This document shows, in pieces, positions 39,651-49,100 of a stretch of DNA of 64,000 nt (its first letter is position 1; every line of letters begins with the position of its first letter). The DNA comes from Mitsuokella sp047974105 (GTDB taxonomy: Bacteria > Bacillota > Negativicutes > Selenomonadales > Selenomonadaceae). The notes below the pieces were generated by a model that was given only the letters and a program-made list of their open reading frames with translations, had not been told where the DNA came from and did not search any database. Location of the stretch: the NCBI RefSeq assembly GCF_047974105.1, contig NZ_JBHYRS010000001.1:248001-312000 (forward strand), given 5' to 3'. The position numbers were made by a program, and so were the translations under genes.

Positions 39651-40322
39651 TTACGCCTTCTTCTTTTTCGCGAGCTCGGCAGCCGCTTCTGCTGAGATGT
39701 TGGAAGAGGACTGTTCCGTTCCCCCATGAGCGAGTTTCTGCGGCATGACTGCGCCTGCCGTCAGCATGTACTGCAGGGCCGACTCGCTGCTGATGTCGAG
39801 ATAGATGACGTCGGACTTGCGCACGAAGAGGTTCGTGCCCGAGGTCATGTTGAGGCTCCAGGGCACAAAGACGCAGACGTAATCATCGCCGAGTTTTTCC
39901 TTGAGCACCTGCGGCACATCGGCCATGATAAAGCCCAGAGCCTTGGACTGATGGAACGGAATGAGCACGACGTGGTCAAACATATTGTTTGACTCAAAGA
40001 CAGCCGTCGACAGATGCTTGACGCTGTTGTAGATGAATTTGATGATGGGGATCTTGCCGAGCAGGGCTTCGCCGTAATGAATCAGGCGCCGCATGATCCA
40101 ATACGAGGAAATCCAGCCGACAAAATAGATGCCGAGCACGACCGTGAGGATGCCGAGCCCCGGAAAATAGAACGGCAGATGCTTGCCGAGCACACCTTCC
40201 GTGAAGTGCAGCACCTCACTGCAGACGAGCAGCGTGATGACAATGGGCACAAGGAGAATCAGGCCATTGACAAAACGGCGGGAAATGCGCTTTGAGAGAC
40301 GGCTCTTGTGTTCTTCTGACAT
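39651..40322 (-). CDS. DUF502 family membrane protein
   Basis: The 223-aa protein has two N-terminal membrane helices (about 18-38 and 55-80) and a soluble domain (MRRLIHYGEALLGKIPIIKFIYNSVKHL...VVLIPFHQSKALGF) typical of DUF502. Function is not established. Its ATG overlaps the era stop codon by one base (TAATG), so it is translationally coupled with era and recO. Confidence 0.92.
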   Translation of the reverse strand: MSEEHKSRLSKRISRRFVNGLILLVPIVITLLVCSEVLHFTEGVLGKHLPFYFPGLGILTVVLGIYFVGWISSYWIMRRLIHYGEALLGKIPIIKFIYNSVKHLSTAVFESNNMFDHVVLIPFHQSKALGFIMADVPQVLKEKLGDDYVCVFVPWSLNMTSGTNLFVRKSDVIYLDISSESALQYMLTAGAVMPQKLAHGGTEQSSSNISAEAAAELAKKKKA

Positions 40323-41245
40323 TACGACTCCACTCCGAAACCGAAGTTATGCAGCACGCCCTCGCGGTTGCGCCAGTCCTTCTTGACTTTGACCCAGAGG
40401 TCGAGGAAGACGCGCGAACCCAGAAGAGCTTCAATATCTTTGCGCGCCATCGCACCGATTTCCTTGAGCATCGCGCCTTTCGCACCGATGATGATGCCCT
40501 TCTGCGAATCGCGTTCGACATAAATCGTCGCGCGGATGTAAACATCGCCGTTCGGGCGCGTCGTCATCTCATCCGTTTCGACGGCTACGGCATGCGGCAC
40601 CTCGTCGCGCGTGAGCTGCAGGACCTTCTCGCGGATGAGCTCTGCGACAATCAGGCGCTCCGGCTGGTCCGTGACCATGTCCTCCGGATAATACTCGGGG
40701 CCTTCGGGCAAATATTTCTTGACTTCCGTCAGCAGCGCATCGAGATTCGTCTCCGCCTTCGCGGAAATCGGCACGACCCCGACAAACGGGTATTTATCGG
40801 CATAGCGCGAAATAATCGGCAGCGCCTGTTCCTTCTCGATGAGGTCAAGTTTATTGACGACGAGGATAACCGGCTTGCGTGTCGCCTGCAGGCGTTCGAG
40901 GATGTAGTACTCGCCCGGTCCCATCTTTTCCGTCGCATCAACGACAAAGAGAATCGCGTCGACTTCCTTGAGCGTGCCTTCGGCAGCCTTGACCATGTAT
41001 TCGCCGAGTTTGTGCTTCGGCTTATGAATGCCCGGCGTATCGAGGAAGATGATCTGTGCATCGGGTTCCGTCAGAATGCAGAGAATGCGGTTCTGCGTCG
41101 TCTGCGGCTTGTCGCTCATGATAGCAATTTTCTGGCCAATCAGGGTGTTGATGAGAGTCGACTTGCCGACGTTCGGACGGCCGATGACGGCGATAAAGCC
41201 CGATTTATGCTTTGTGTTCTGCTGGTTCTGTTCCATAGGATTCAC
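40322..41245 (-). CDS. era: GTPase Era
   Basis: Era assists 30S ribosome assembly by binding the 3' end of 16S rRNA. The G1 motif GRPNVGKST, G2-like TTQNR, G3 DTPGIHKPKH and G4 NKLD are visible in the first 140 residues. A KH domain with GAKGAMLKEIG (about 240) ends the protein. The start is GTG at 41245 or the ATG three codons later. Confidence 0.98.
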   Translation of the reverse strand: MNPMEQNQQNTKHKSGFIAVIGRPNVGKSTLINTLIGQKIAIMSDKPQTTQNRILCILTEPDAQIIFLDTPGIHKPKHKLGEYMVKAAEGTLKEVDAILFVVDATEKMGPGEYYILERLQATRKPVILVVNKLDLIEKEQALPIISRYADKYPFVGVVPISAKAETNLDALLTEVKKYLPEGPEYYPEDMVTDQPERLIVAELIREKVLQLTRDEVPHAVAVETDEMTTRPNGDVYIRATIYVERDSQKGIIIGAKGAMLKEIGAMARKDIEALLGSRVFLDLWVKVKKDWRNREGVLHNFGFGVES

Positions 41246-41302
41246 TTCTCTTTCTTCTATATATTATGTTATGACGATGGCAGCTTTCCTGCCAGTCTTT
41301 TC

Positions 41303-41767
41303 TTATTCGCGCGGAATGCCGAGTTTTTCCATGACAAAACGCTGCTCGGCCTCCATTTCAAGGCGTTCGGCCTCTTCCATATGGTCATAGCCTAAAAGAT
41401 GCAGCATGCCGTGCACCGTCAGAAAGGCCATCTCGCGTTTGACGCTGTGGCCGTAGTCCCTGGCCTGTTCCTCAGCGCGCTCAACGGAGATGACGAGGTC
41501 GCCGAGGACGTTGATGTCCGCGCCGCCCGTGACCTCCGGTTCCTCGCTCTCATTGAGGGCAAAGGACAGGACATCGGTCGGACGGTCGATGCCGCGGTAC
41601 TCGCGGTTGAGTTTGTGGATATACTCGTTGTTCGTCAGTGTGATACTGACTTCGCCGTTGTCCACGCCGTAGAGCTCCCCGACTTTTTCGGCGGCTGCCG
41701 TCACATTTTTGACATATTCCTCCGGCACCTCGAGGTCTTCCGGATAATTGCTGATGATGACATTCAC
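41303..41767 (-). CDS. ybeY: Endoribonuclease YbeY (rRNA maturation factor)
   Basis: YbeY is a zinc-dependent RNase acting in 16S rRNA 3' maturation and ribosome quality control. The HGMLHLLGYDH motif (about 118-128) gives the three histidines. The length is 154 aa. The GTG start overlaps the phoH stop (GTGA), so the two genes are coupled. Confidence 0.97.
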   Translation of the reverse strand: MNVIISNYPEDLEVPEEYVKNVTAAAEKVGELYGVDNGEVSITLTNNEYIHKLNREYRGIDRPTDVLSFALNESEEPEVTGGADINVLGDLVISVERAEEQARDYGHSVKREMAFLTVHGMLHLLGYDHMEEAERLEMEAEQRFVMEKLGIPRE

Positions 41768-42777
41768 TTCGCGCGCACCTCCCGTTCTTTTTCCTTCTGC
41801 TCTTTTTCTTTTTTCTTTTTCTCTTCCCAGGCTCCATAGGCCTCGACGATGCGCGTGACGACATCGTGGCGGATGACATCGATGGGTGCCATGCGCACGA
41901 TGCCGATGCCCTTGACGCCGCGCAGAATCTGACTGGCCTCGCGCAGACCCGAAGACACGCCGCGCGGCAGGTCGACCTGCCCGAGGTCGCCCGTGACGAC
42001 CATGCGCGAACCAAAGCCGAGTCGCGTCAAAAACATTTTCATCTGCTTGTCCGTCGTATTCTGGGCCTCATCGAGGATGACGAAGGCATCCTCAAGCGTG
42101 CGGCCGCGCATATAAGCAAGCGGAGCAATCTCGATGATGCCCTTGGCCATGAGCTTCTGGTAGCTGTCCTGCCCGAGGATGTCCTGCAGGGCGTCGTAGA
42201 GAGGACGAAGATACGGGTCGACCTTGTCCTGCAGGTCACCGGGCAGAAAGCCGAGCCGCTCGCCCGCCTCAACGGCAGGACGCGTCAGGATGATGCGCCG
42301 CACCTCTTTATTGCGCAGGGCTGCAACAGCCATGACCACGGCGAGATACGTCTTGCCCGTACCGGCAGGGCCGATGCCAAACGTGATGGAATTATGGCGG
42401 ATGGTATCAAGATAAAGCCGCTGCCCGAGGGTCTTCGGGCGCACATGACGGCCGCGCGACGTCACAAGAATCGTATCGCCAAACAGCGTGTGCAGAGCCT
42501 CGCCCTTGCCGCCGCGCACGAGCCCGATGCCGTAGCGCACTTCGTGCATCGTGATGGCCGTGCCCTGCCGGTAAAGATACTGAAGCTCCTCGACGAGCGT
42601 CGCCGCCATTTTGACCTCTGCGGCTTCTCCGAGAATCTCAAGCTGCTCGCCGCGGCTGATGAACTGGCAGTCAAAATTCTCACGGAGCACCTGCAGGAAT
42701 TCATCGCGGTCCCCAAGCAATGCATATGCTTCTTTATGGTCTTCAAAGACAATCTGTCTTTCCAATGCCTGTTGCAA
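41764..42777 (-). CDS. phoH: PhoH family ATPase
   Basis: The 337-aa protein has an N-terminal KH-like part and a PhoH P-loop domain with GPAGTGKTYLAVVMAVAAL (about 137-155) and the Walker B-like FVILDEAQNTT. It is a predicted RNA-associated ATPase, conserved next to ybeY. The start is TTG with AGGTGA 9 nt upstream. It is the first gene of the era-recO transcription unit. Confidence 0.95.
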   Translation of the reverse strand: MQQALERQIVFEDHKEAYALLGDRDEFLQVLRENFDCQFISRGEQLEILGEAAEVKMAATLVEELQYLYRQGTAITMHEVRYGIGLVRGGKGEALHTLFGDTILVTSRGRHVRPKTLGQRLYLDTIRHNSITFGIGPAGTGKTYLAVVMAVAALRNKEVRRIILTRPAVEAGERLGFLPGDLQDKVDPYLRPLYDALQDILGQDSYQKLMAKGIIEIAPLAYMRGRTLEDAFVILDEAQNTTDKQMKMFLTRLGFGSRMVVTGDLGQVDLPRGVSSGLREASQILRGVKGIGIVRMAPIDVIRHDVVTRIVEAYGAWEEKKKKEKEQKEKEREVRAK

Positions 42778-42903
42778 AGAATTACTTCACCTGTTTCTTT
42801 CTTATAAATAGAGATAACATTTCACAATATAATTTCATTTTACAACACCCATTATTTTTGTCAATAATCGGCATCGATTCGTAAATCGCATTTCAAAGAA
42901 GAG

Positions 42904-42940
42904 TTGACGGTTAACCCGTATACTCCTATAATGTTGACTA
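42904..42940 (+). promoter_or_regulatory. bioB promoter with a candidate BirA-like operator
   Basis: TTGACG (42904-42909), a 17-bp spacer and TATAAT (42927-42932) form a strong promoter. GGTTAACC overlaps the spacer (42909-42916), and 15 bp further the imperfect opposite half TGTTGACTA (42932-42940) follows. The layout resembles the Firmicute BirA operator (GTTAACC-N15-GGTTTAC), but the right half is poor. Confidence 0.55.
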
Positions 42941-42995
42941 TGAATATTTTTACAGCATGCATGCGACCATATCATCAACGAATCGAGGGAATATT

Positions 42996-44006
42996 ATGTC
43001 CGAATCAAAATGCCTTGCTCTGGCAAAAAAAATAATCGCCGGTTACCGTATTAAGCGCGGCGACGACCTCTCAATCTTTCTCTCCGCGCCGCTTGCGGAG
43101 CTGCAGGAAGGCGCGCGTTTGCTGCAGGACCATTTCTGCGGCAGGCACGTCGACTTCTGCACCATCATCAACGGGCGCAGCGGCCGCTGCGGCGAGAACT
43201 GCAAGTACTGCGCGCAGGCAGCCTGCCATAAGACGGGCATCGAAACATATTCCTTTCTTCCCAAAGAGACCATCCTCATGCATGCGCGCGCCAACGAAAA
43301 GGCCGGTGCCAACCGCTTTGCCATCGTGACCTCGGGGCGTGCCCTCACGGGCCGCGACTTTGACAAGGCCATCGAGACATATGAGGCCATGCGCGACACA
43401 CTGCACATCGGCCTCTGCGCCTCACACGGCCTCTTGTCGCGCAGCCAGCTGCGCCGCCTGCACGAGGCCGGCGTCACGAGCTACCATCACAACATCGAGA
43501 CGAGCCGCCGCTTCTTCCCGCAGATCTGCACGACACACACGTATGACGACCGCATCCGCACGATCAAAATGGCACAGGAAGAAGGCTTCTGCGTCTGCTC
43601 GGGCGGCATCATCGGCATGGGCGAAACGTGGGAGGACCGCCTCGATATGGCGATTTCCCTCGCCGAACTCGGCATCGAGTCCATCCCCATCAACGCCCTG
43701 ATGCCCATCAAAGGCACGGGCATGGAAGGGCGCGCACAGCTGCCGGCCGAAGACATCCTGCGCACGATTGCCTTCTTCCGCTACATCAACCCGACCGCCA
43801 ACATCCGCCTCGCCGCAGGGCGCAAGCTGCTGCCGGAAAACGGTGCCACGGCCCTGCGCGCCGGTGCTTCCGCCTCCATCACGGGCAATATGCTGACGAC
43901 ATCCGGCACGACCATCAAGGAAGACATGCAGATGCTCAAAGAACTCGGCCTTACAAACCGCGACGATGACTGCCAGTCGGTCACCGGCACCTGCGGTGCC
44001 CGCTGA
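42996..44006 (+). CDS. bioB: Biotin synthase
   Basis: BioB inserts sulfur into dethiobiotin. It is a radical-SAM enzyme with CGENCKYC (about 53-60) binding the 4Fe-4S cluster, plus the family YHHNIET and GNMLTTSGTT segments that include second-cluster ligands. The length is 336 aa from the ATG that follows GAGGGA. No other biotin genes are adjacent, so it may serve to convert imported dethiobiotin or work with genes elsewhere. Confidence 0.96.
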   Translation: MSESKCLALAKKIIAGYRIKRGDDLSIFLSAPLAELQEGARLLQDHFCGRHVDFCTIINGRSGRCGENCKYCAQAACHKTGIETYSFLPKETILMHARANEKAGANRFAIVTSGRALTGRDFDKAIETYEAMRDTLHIGLCASHGLLSRSQLRRLHEAGVTSYHHNIETSRRFFPQICTTHTYDDRIRTIKMAQEEGFCVCSGGIIGMGETWEDRLDMAISLAELGIESIPINALMPIKGTGMEGRAQLPAEDILRTIAFFRYINPTANIRLAAGRKLLPENGATALRAGASASITGNMLTTSGTTIKEDMQMLKELGLTNRDDDCQSVTGTCGAR

Positions 44007-44032
44007 TAAAAACAGCTGCACAAAAGTACACA

Positions 44033-44070
44033 AAAAGGAAGGATTCCCAAAAGAGTCCTTCCTTTTTACT
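44033..44070. terminator. Bidirectional terminator between bioB and the desulfoferrodoxin gene
   Basis: AAAAAGGAAGGA and TCCTTCCTTTTT form a hairpin around a loop of about 12 nt between two convergent genes. Confidence 0.85.
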
Positions 44071-44104
44071 TTGCCATACTGTTTTATTTGTTTGGGCACC
44101 GAGC

Positions 44105-44500
44105 TCAGTCTTCGTGGAACTCTGCCTTCCAAAGGCCGTGCAGGTTGCAGTAGGCCAGCGCTGCCACCGGCTTGTCGCCGCCAGCGAGCATGAAAATGGC
44201 CTCCGGCGCATCCCCGGCCTTGAGGTGCTTAATCTGTGCGCCTTTTTCCGTCACAAGGTGAATCCATTCAATGAGATGCTCCGGCGTCATCGGATGCGCT
44301 GCCGTGCCGACCTGTACCGTGACTTCGCCGCCCTCGCGATCGAGCGTGATGACCGGGACGTGCTTTTCCGCCGCTGCATCCGTCGTATTCGGGATGAGCT
44401 CCTTCATTGGCTGACCGCAGCAGGAAAGCGTGCCGCCGCCATCATTGATCAGGCCCACGATGTTGCCGCATTTCTCACAAAGGAAAAAACGTTTTGCCAT
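44105..44500 (-). CDS. dfx: Desulfoferrodoxin (2Fe superoxide reductase)
   Basis: The enzyme reduces superoxide to hydrogen peroxide without making oxygen, typical of strict anaerobes. The 131-aa protein has the N-terminal desulforedoxin site (C8, C11, C27, C28) and the catalytic Fe site (H47, H69, H75, C118, H121; EKHVPV, HPM...H and YCNLHGLW). All ligands are present. It is monocistronic, with no rubredoxin gene adjacent. Confidence 0.95.
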   Translation of the reverse strand: MAKRFFLCEKCGNIVGLINDGGGTLSCCGQPMKELIPNTTDAAAEKHVPVITLDREGGEVTVQVGTAAHPMTPEHLIEWIHLVTEKGAQIKHLKAGDAPEAIFMLAGGDKPVAALAYCNLHGLWKAEFHED

Positions 44501-44607
44501 AAGAATACCTCCCCTATTGATTCACGCGATTCACATCCTGTGAATCTTACACATCTTCATCTTCATTGTAGCGAATCCAAACGCATGTTGCAAGAGGGAT
44601 ACAGGGC

Positions 44608-45525
44608 TTAGCGGCGGCGCGCGTTAAACTTCTCGATCATCTTGACCGGCTTGTACGACTCCTTGGCCTTGCGCAGGCCCTCATGGCCCATGTCCTCTTC
44701 GCGGTTGATGTACGTCATATCGCTCCAGGCGTGTTCGACAAAGCCCTGATTGATGGCCGGATAAGCCCCGCGGATATTCGGGTCGGCCTTCTCGACGTGG
44801 ATGACGGCCGTATCGGCATTAAGGGGCTCACCGAACGTAAAGGCGATGATGCGGTTATCGAGACGGATGGCACCGCCCTTGAGCTTGAAGAAATCATAGT
44901 CGTCGAAGATCTCAAGGATGGCCTTGCGCTCCCAGCCGATGAACGGGTCATCCGGTTCATCCTGAATGCGCAGCTTGTACCAATTGTTGAGTTCGATCTT
45001 GCAGGCCGTGATGATATCCTCGGTAATCGGCAGATATTCCGCCTCGGGATGGAGCTTGCGGAAGGCGTTCAGGTGATTTTTCTTGGAATGCAGCTTACGG
45101 CCCGAAAGACTGATGAGTTTTTCGGCCTCATAGACATAGTCCCAATTGTCGCGGTCGTCTTCGACTTCAAAGTCAGCGTCTTCGTACTGCTGCAAAAACT
45201 CTGCATAGGCTTTCTCGATGCCCGTAAAGACCAGCGGGCGCTGCTGCTGCTCAAAATACGCGATGATGTTCGCAGTGGCTTCGGGCCATTTTTCTTCAGC
45301 GCAGAACGGCTGAATGGCCATGAGCTCGTTTTCCCATTCGCAGGTCATGTAGAGCACGCCGTCTTCTTCCGCCCATTTGACATGGTACGGCTCGCGCCAC
45401 ATGAAGAAGTTCGTGAAATTGAAATGTGAGTTCTCGTAATAGCCGCTGGCAAAATATCGGTCCAGCACCGGTTTATCCTCTTTGGTTAAATCCTGAAAAT
45501 TGATGGTACTCATCCCCCTGACCAT
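44608..45525 (-). CDS. DUF2156 domain protein (GNAT-like)
   Basis: The 305-aa protein matches DUF2156 (phosphatidylglycerol lysyltransferase C-terminal-like, GNAT-related fold): SHFNFTNFFMWREPYHVKW, LSGRKLHSKKNHLNAFRK, and the terminal INREEDMGHEGLRKAKESYKPVKMIEKF. It lacks the membrane domain of MprF, and its substrate is not known. The start is either ATG 45525 or the ATG four codons later; neither has an ideally spaced ribosome binding site. Confidence 0.85.
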   Translation of the reverse strand: MVRGMSTINFQDLTKEDKPVLDRYFASGYYENSHFNFTNFFMWREPYHVKWAEEDGVLYMTCEWENELMAIQPFCAEEKWPEATANIIAYFEQQQRPLVFTGIEKAYAEFLQQYEDADFEVEDDRDNWDYVYEAEKLISLSGRKLHSKKNHLNAFRKLHPEAEYLPITEDIITACKIELNNWYKLRIQDEPDDPFIGWERKAILEIFDDYDFFKLKGGAIRLDNRIIAFTFGEPLNADTAVIHVEKADPNIRGAYPAINQGFVEHAWSDMTYINREEDMGHEGLRKAKESYKPVKMIEKFNARRR

Positions 45526-45617
45526 AAAAAAATCCGTCAGTCATAATCTTACACCTGTTCATTATATCAATTCTGTCAAATGCTGTTTGTGACCCGCTCA
45601 CGCAGAACTCCGAAATA

Positions 45618-46013
45618 TCATGCCGATGGATTTTCCATCTTGGCGAACTGGCGTGCCGATTCGGCCTGCCTGACGACCTCGCTGAGGTCCGCGCCGTTTG
45701 CCGCTGCTACAGCCGCGAGGACTGCCCCTTCGGCAATCGGGCAGTCGACGAGGCGCACGGCTTCGTCGCGGCATTCTTCGACGGCAAGCTCTGCCGTCAT
45801 GACGGCAGAGCCCATATCCATGAGCACGACCGCACCGTCTGCACCGCAGACATCTTCAATCGCGACTTTGACGCGCTCAAAGCTCGTGCCGAGCAGCCCT
45901 TCCTCCAGGCCGCCAGCCGCTTCGATGTGCACGTCATGTGCCATCATCTCTGCAAGTTCCTTTACACCTTCAGCCAATTTCTGGCTGTGCGATACAATTA
46001 CGATACCAACCAA
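45618..46013 (-). CDS. dhaM: DhaM-like PTS phosphotransfer protein (EIIA-mannose fold)
   Basis: The 131-aa protein begins VGIVIVSHSQKLAEGVKELAE, with the phospho-accepting His at residue 9, and contains GGLEEGLLGTS and VVLMDMGSAVMTAE, typical of the DhaM EIIA domain that phosphorylates DhaL-bound ADP in PTS-dependent dihydroxyacetone kinase. The start is TTG, 7 nt after GGGGGG. DhaK and DhaL are not in this window, so it is an orphan here. Confidence 0.85.
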   Translation of the reverse strand: MVGIVIVSHSQKLAEGVKELAEMMAHDVHIEAAGGLEEGLLGTSFERVKVAIEDVCGADGAVVLMDMGSAVMTAELAVEECRDEAVRLVDCPIAEGAVLAAVAAANGADLSEVVRQAESARQFAKMENPSA

Positions 46014-46033
46014 GGCAATTCCCCCCAATATAA

Positions 46034-46063
46034 GAATGCGGCCAGTAGCAACTGACCGCATTC
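46034..46063 (-). terminator. Hairpin between purL and dhaM
   Basis: GAATGCGG...CCGCATTC forms an 8-bp stem with a partly paired interior, followed on the minus strand by TTATATT. It may be a weak terminator of purL. Confidence 0.5.
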
Positions 46064-46108
46064 GTCAACATTTCTTTTATTTTAGCACGTCAGGCGCTGA
46101 GCGTCCAC

Positions 46109-49100
46109 TTATTTATAGTAGCGGACACCGGCCTCAAAGAGCTGCTGGTCCTTGTTGCCCGGTACGTTCTTGGCTACACAGCAGCCAATGCGCTCCGAAT
46201 GGCCCATCTTGCCGAGCACGCGGCCGTCCGGACTTGTGATGCCTTCGATGGCATCGACGGAGCCGTTCGGGTTGAACGGAATGTCAAGCGACGGATTGCC
46301 TTCAGCATCGACATACTGCGTCGCAATCTGGCCGTTTGCCTGCAGCTTTTTGACCGTCTCGGCATCGGCCACGAAGCGGCCTTCGCCATGGGAGATGGCA
46401 ATCGTATGGACATCGCCGACCTTGACGTTGTTGAACCACGGTGAGAGGTTCGAAATGACGCGCGTGTCGACCATGCACGAAGCATGACGGCCGAGCGTGT
46501 TGTGCGTCAGCGTCGGGGAATTCTCCGCGAGGTCGCGGATTTCGCCGTACGGTACGAGGCCGAGCTTGATGAGAGCCTGGAAGCCGTTGCAGATGCCGAG
46601 CATGAGGCCGTCGCGCTTCTGCAGCAGGTTCATGACCTCTTCCTTGATGCGCGGATTGCGGAACATCGCCGCAATGAACTTACCCGAGCCGTCCGGCTCA
46701 TCGCCGCCCGAGAAGCCGCCCGGCAGCATGATGATCTGCGAACGCTTGATGCCATCGACGAGGGCATCGACCGTCTCTTCGACAGCCGTCGGCGTCAGGT
46801 TGCGCAGGATGATGGTCTCCGCCGTCGCACCGGCGCGCTCCCATGCTCTTGCCGAATCGTACTCGCAGTTCGTGCCCGGGAATACCGGAATGATGACGTG
46901 CGGGCGCGCGATATGCGTCGAAGACGTGACGGCATTGCCCTTTTCGTACGGAACATACGTGGCCGTGCCGCTGACCTTCTTCGTCTGCGTCGGGAAGATT
47001 TTCTCAAGCGGCGTCGTGTAGGCCTTCAGGGCCTCGTCAAGGCTGACTTTCAGACTGCCCATCGTGATTTTTTCTTCTGCAGTCGTCCGGCCGAGTTCGT
47101 AAACGCCCGTATCGGCGAGAGCCGTCTTGACATCGACATCATCCTCAAGCTCGAGGATAATGGAGCCGTAGTCGGCGCAGAAGAGCTGCTCTTCCATGAG
47201 GTCTTTGGCAAATTTGAAGCCAATGCGGTTGCCGAGCGTCATCTTCGTGATGGCTGCGGCGATGCCGCCTACGCCGATGGTCTGTGCGGCGCGGACTTTT
47301 CCGGCAGCCGTGAGCTGGCGGATTTTCTCGAAGTTTGCACGCAGTTTCGGGAAGACCGGCAGGTCCTGTGCATCCTTCTCTGCCGGCACGACATAGACAT
47401 GGCTTCCTGCCTGCTTGAATTCCGGCGAAACGGCATTGCCGGCCTTCATGACGTCGACGGCAAAGGCTGCAAGCGTCGGCGGGACGTGAATGTGCTCAAA
47501 CGTACCGGACATCGAGTCCTTGCCGCCGATGGCCGGAATGCCGAGTTCATGCTGTGCCCAGAGAGCACCGATGAGGGCGGCAAACGGATTGCCCCATTTT
47601 GCCGGGTCTTTGCCGAGGCTCTCAAAGTATTCCTGGAACGTCAGGCGAATCTTCGCGGCGTTGCCGCCGAGGGCGACCATCTTAGCCGCTGCTTCGACTA
47701 CGGAATACAGGGCACCGTGGAACGGGCTCCAAGTCGTGAACGCCGGATTGAGGCCAAATGTCATGGCCGTGGCCGTCGTCGTCTCCGCGCCGAGCACCGG
47801 CAGTTTGGCGACCATGCCTTCTGCCGGCGTCATCTGCGTCTTGCCGCCGAACGGCATGAGCACCGTGTTGCCGCCGATCGTCGAGTCAAAGCGCTCGGCA
47901 AGGCCTTTCTGGCTGCAGACGTTGAGGTCGGAAAGGTTCGTCAGCCATGCTTTGTGAAGGTCACTGCCGCAGGCCTTGACCGCTGCCGGCACCTCTGCGA
48001 GGTAGCGTTTTGCCGTATCCGGCTGTGCAATGACAGCCGTGACATGCTGGCGCACGCCGTTCGTATCGAGGAAGGCGCGGTTCATCTGAACGATGGCATT
48101 GCCGCGCCATTTCATGATGAGGCGCGGTTTTTCCGTGACGACGGCGACAGGCGTTGCCTCGAGGTTCTCTTCATCCGAGAATTTCTGGAAGGCTTCGACG
48201 TCCTTCGGGTCGAGCACGACAGCCATGCGCTCCTGCGATTCGGAGATGGCGAGTTCCGTGCCGTCGAGGCCTTTGTATTTTTTCTTGACGGCATCGAGGT
48301 CAATGACGAGGCCGTCGGCCAGCTCGCCGATGGCGACGGCGACACCGCCGGCACCAAAGTCATTGCAGCGCTTGATCATGCGTGAAACGCTCGGATTGCG
48401 GAACAGGCGCTGAATCTTGCGCTCCGTCGGCGGATTGCCCTTCTGGACCTCTGCACCGCAGGTCGTCAGCGATTCTTCCGTATGCTCTTTCGAGGAGCCC
48501 GTAGCACCGCCGCAGCCGTCACGGCCCGTGCGGCCGCCGACGAGCACGATGATATCGCCGGCGGCCGGACGCTTGCGCACGACATTTTCTTTCGGGGCAG
48601 CCGCGATGACGGCACCGATTTCCATGCGCTTGGCCATGTAGCCTTCATGGTAGACCTCGCGAACCTGACCCGTAGCAAGGCCGATCTGATTGCCGTAGGA
48701 GCTGTAGCCTGCGGCAGCGCCGAGCGTGATTTTCTTCTGCGGCAGCTTGCCCGGAAGCGTCTCACTGAACGGACGGCGCGGGTCAGCAGCACCCGTCACG
48801 CGCATGGCCTGATAAACATAGGAACGGCCCGACAGAGGATCGCGGATAGCACCGCCGAGACACGTTGCCGCGCCGCCGAACGGCTCGATTTCCGTCGGAT
48901 GGTTGTGCGTCTCATTCTTGAACATGACGAGCCAGTCTTCCTGTTTGCCGCCGATATCGGCCTTGACGACAATGCTGCAGGCGTTGATTTCTTCCGACTT
49001 GTCGAGGTCATCGAGCAGGCCCTCTTTGCGCAGGGCCTTGGCGCCGATGACGGCGATGTCCATGAGCGTGACGGCGCGGTCCGTATCGGCACCGTACAGT

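Noticed and set aside
46484..48385. Long plus-strand frame within purL
   Set aside because: It is a shadow of the purL coding strand, with no start signal.
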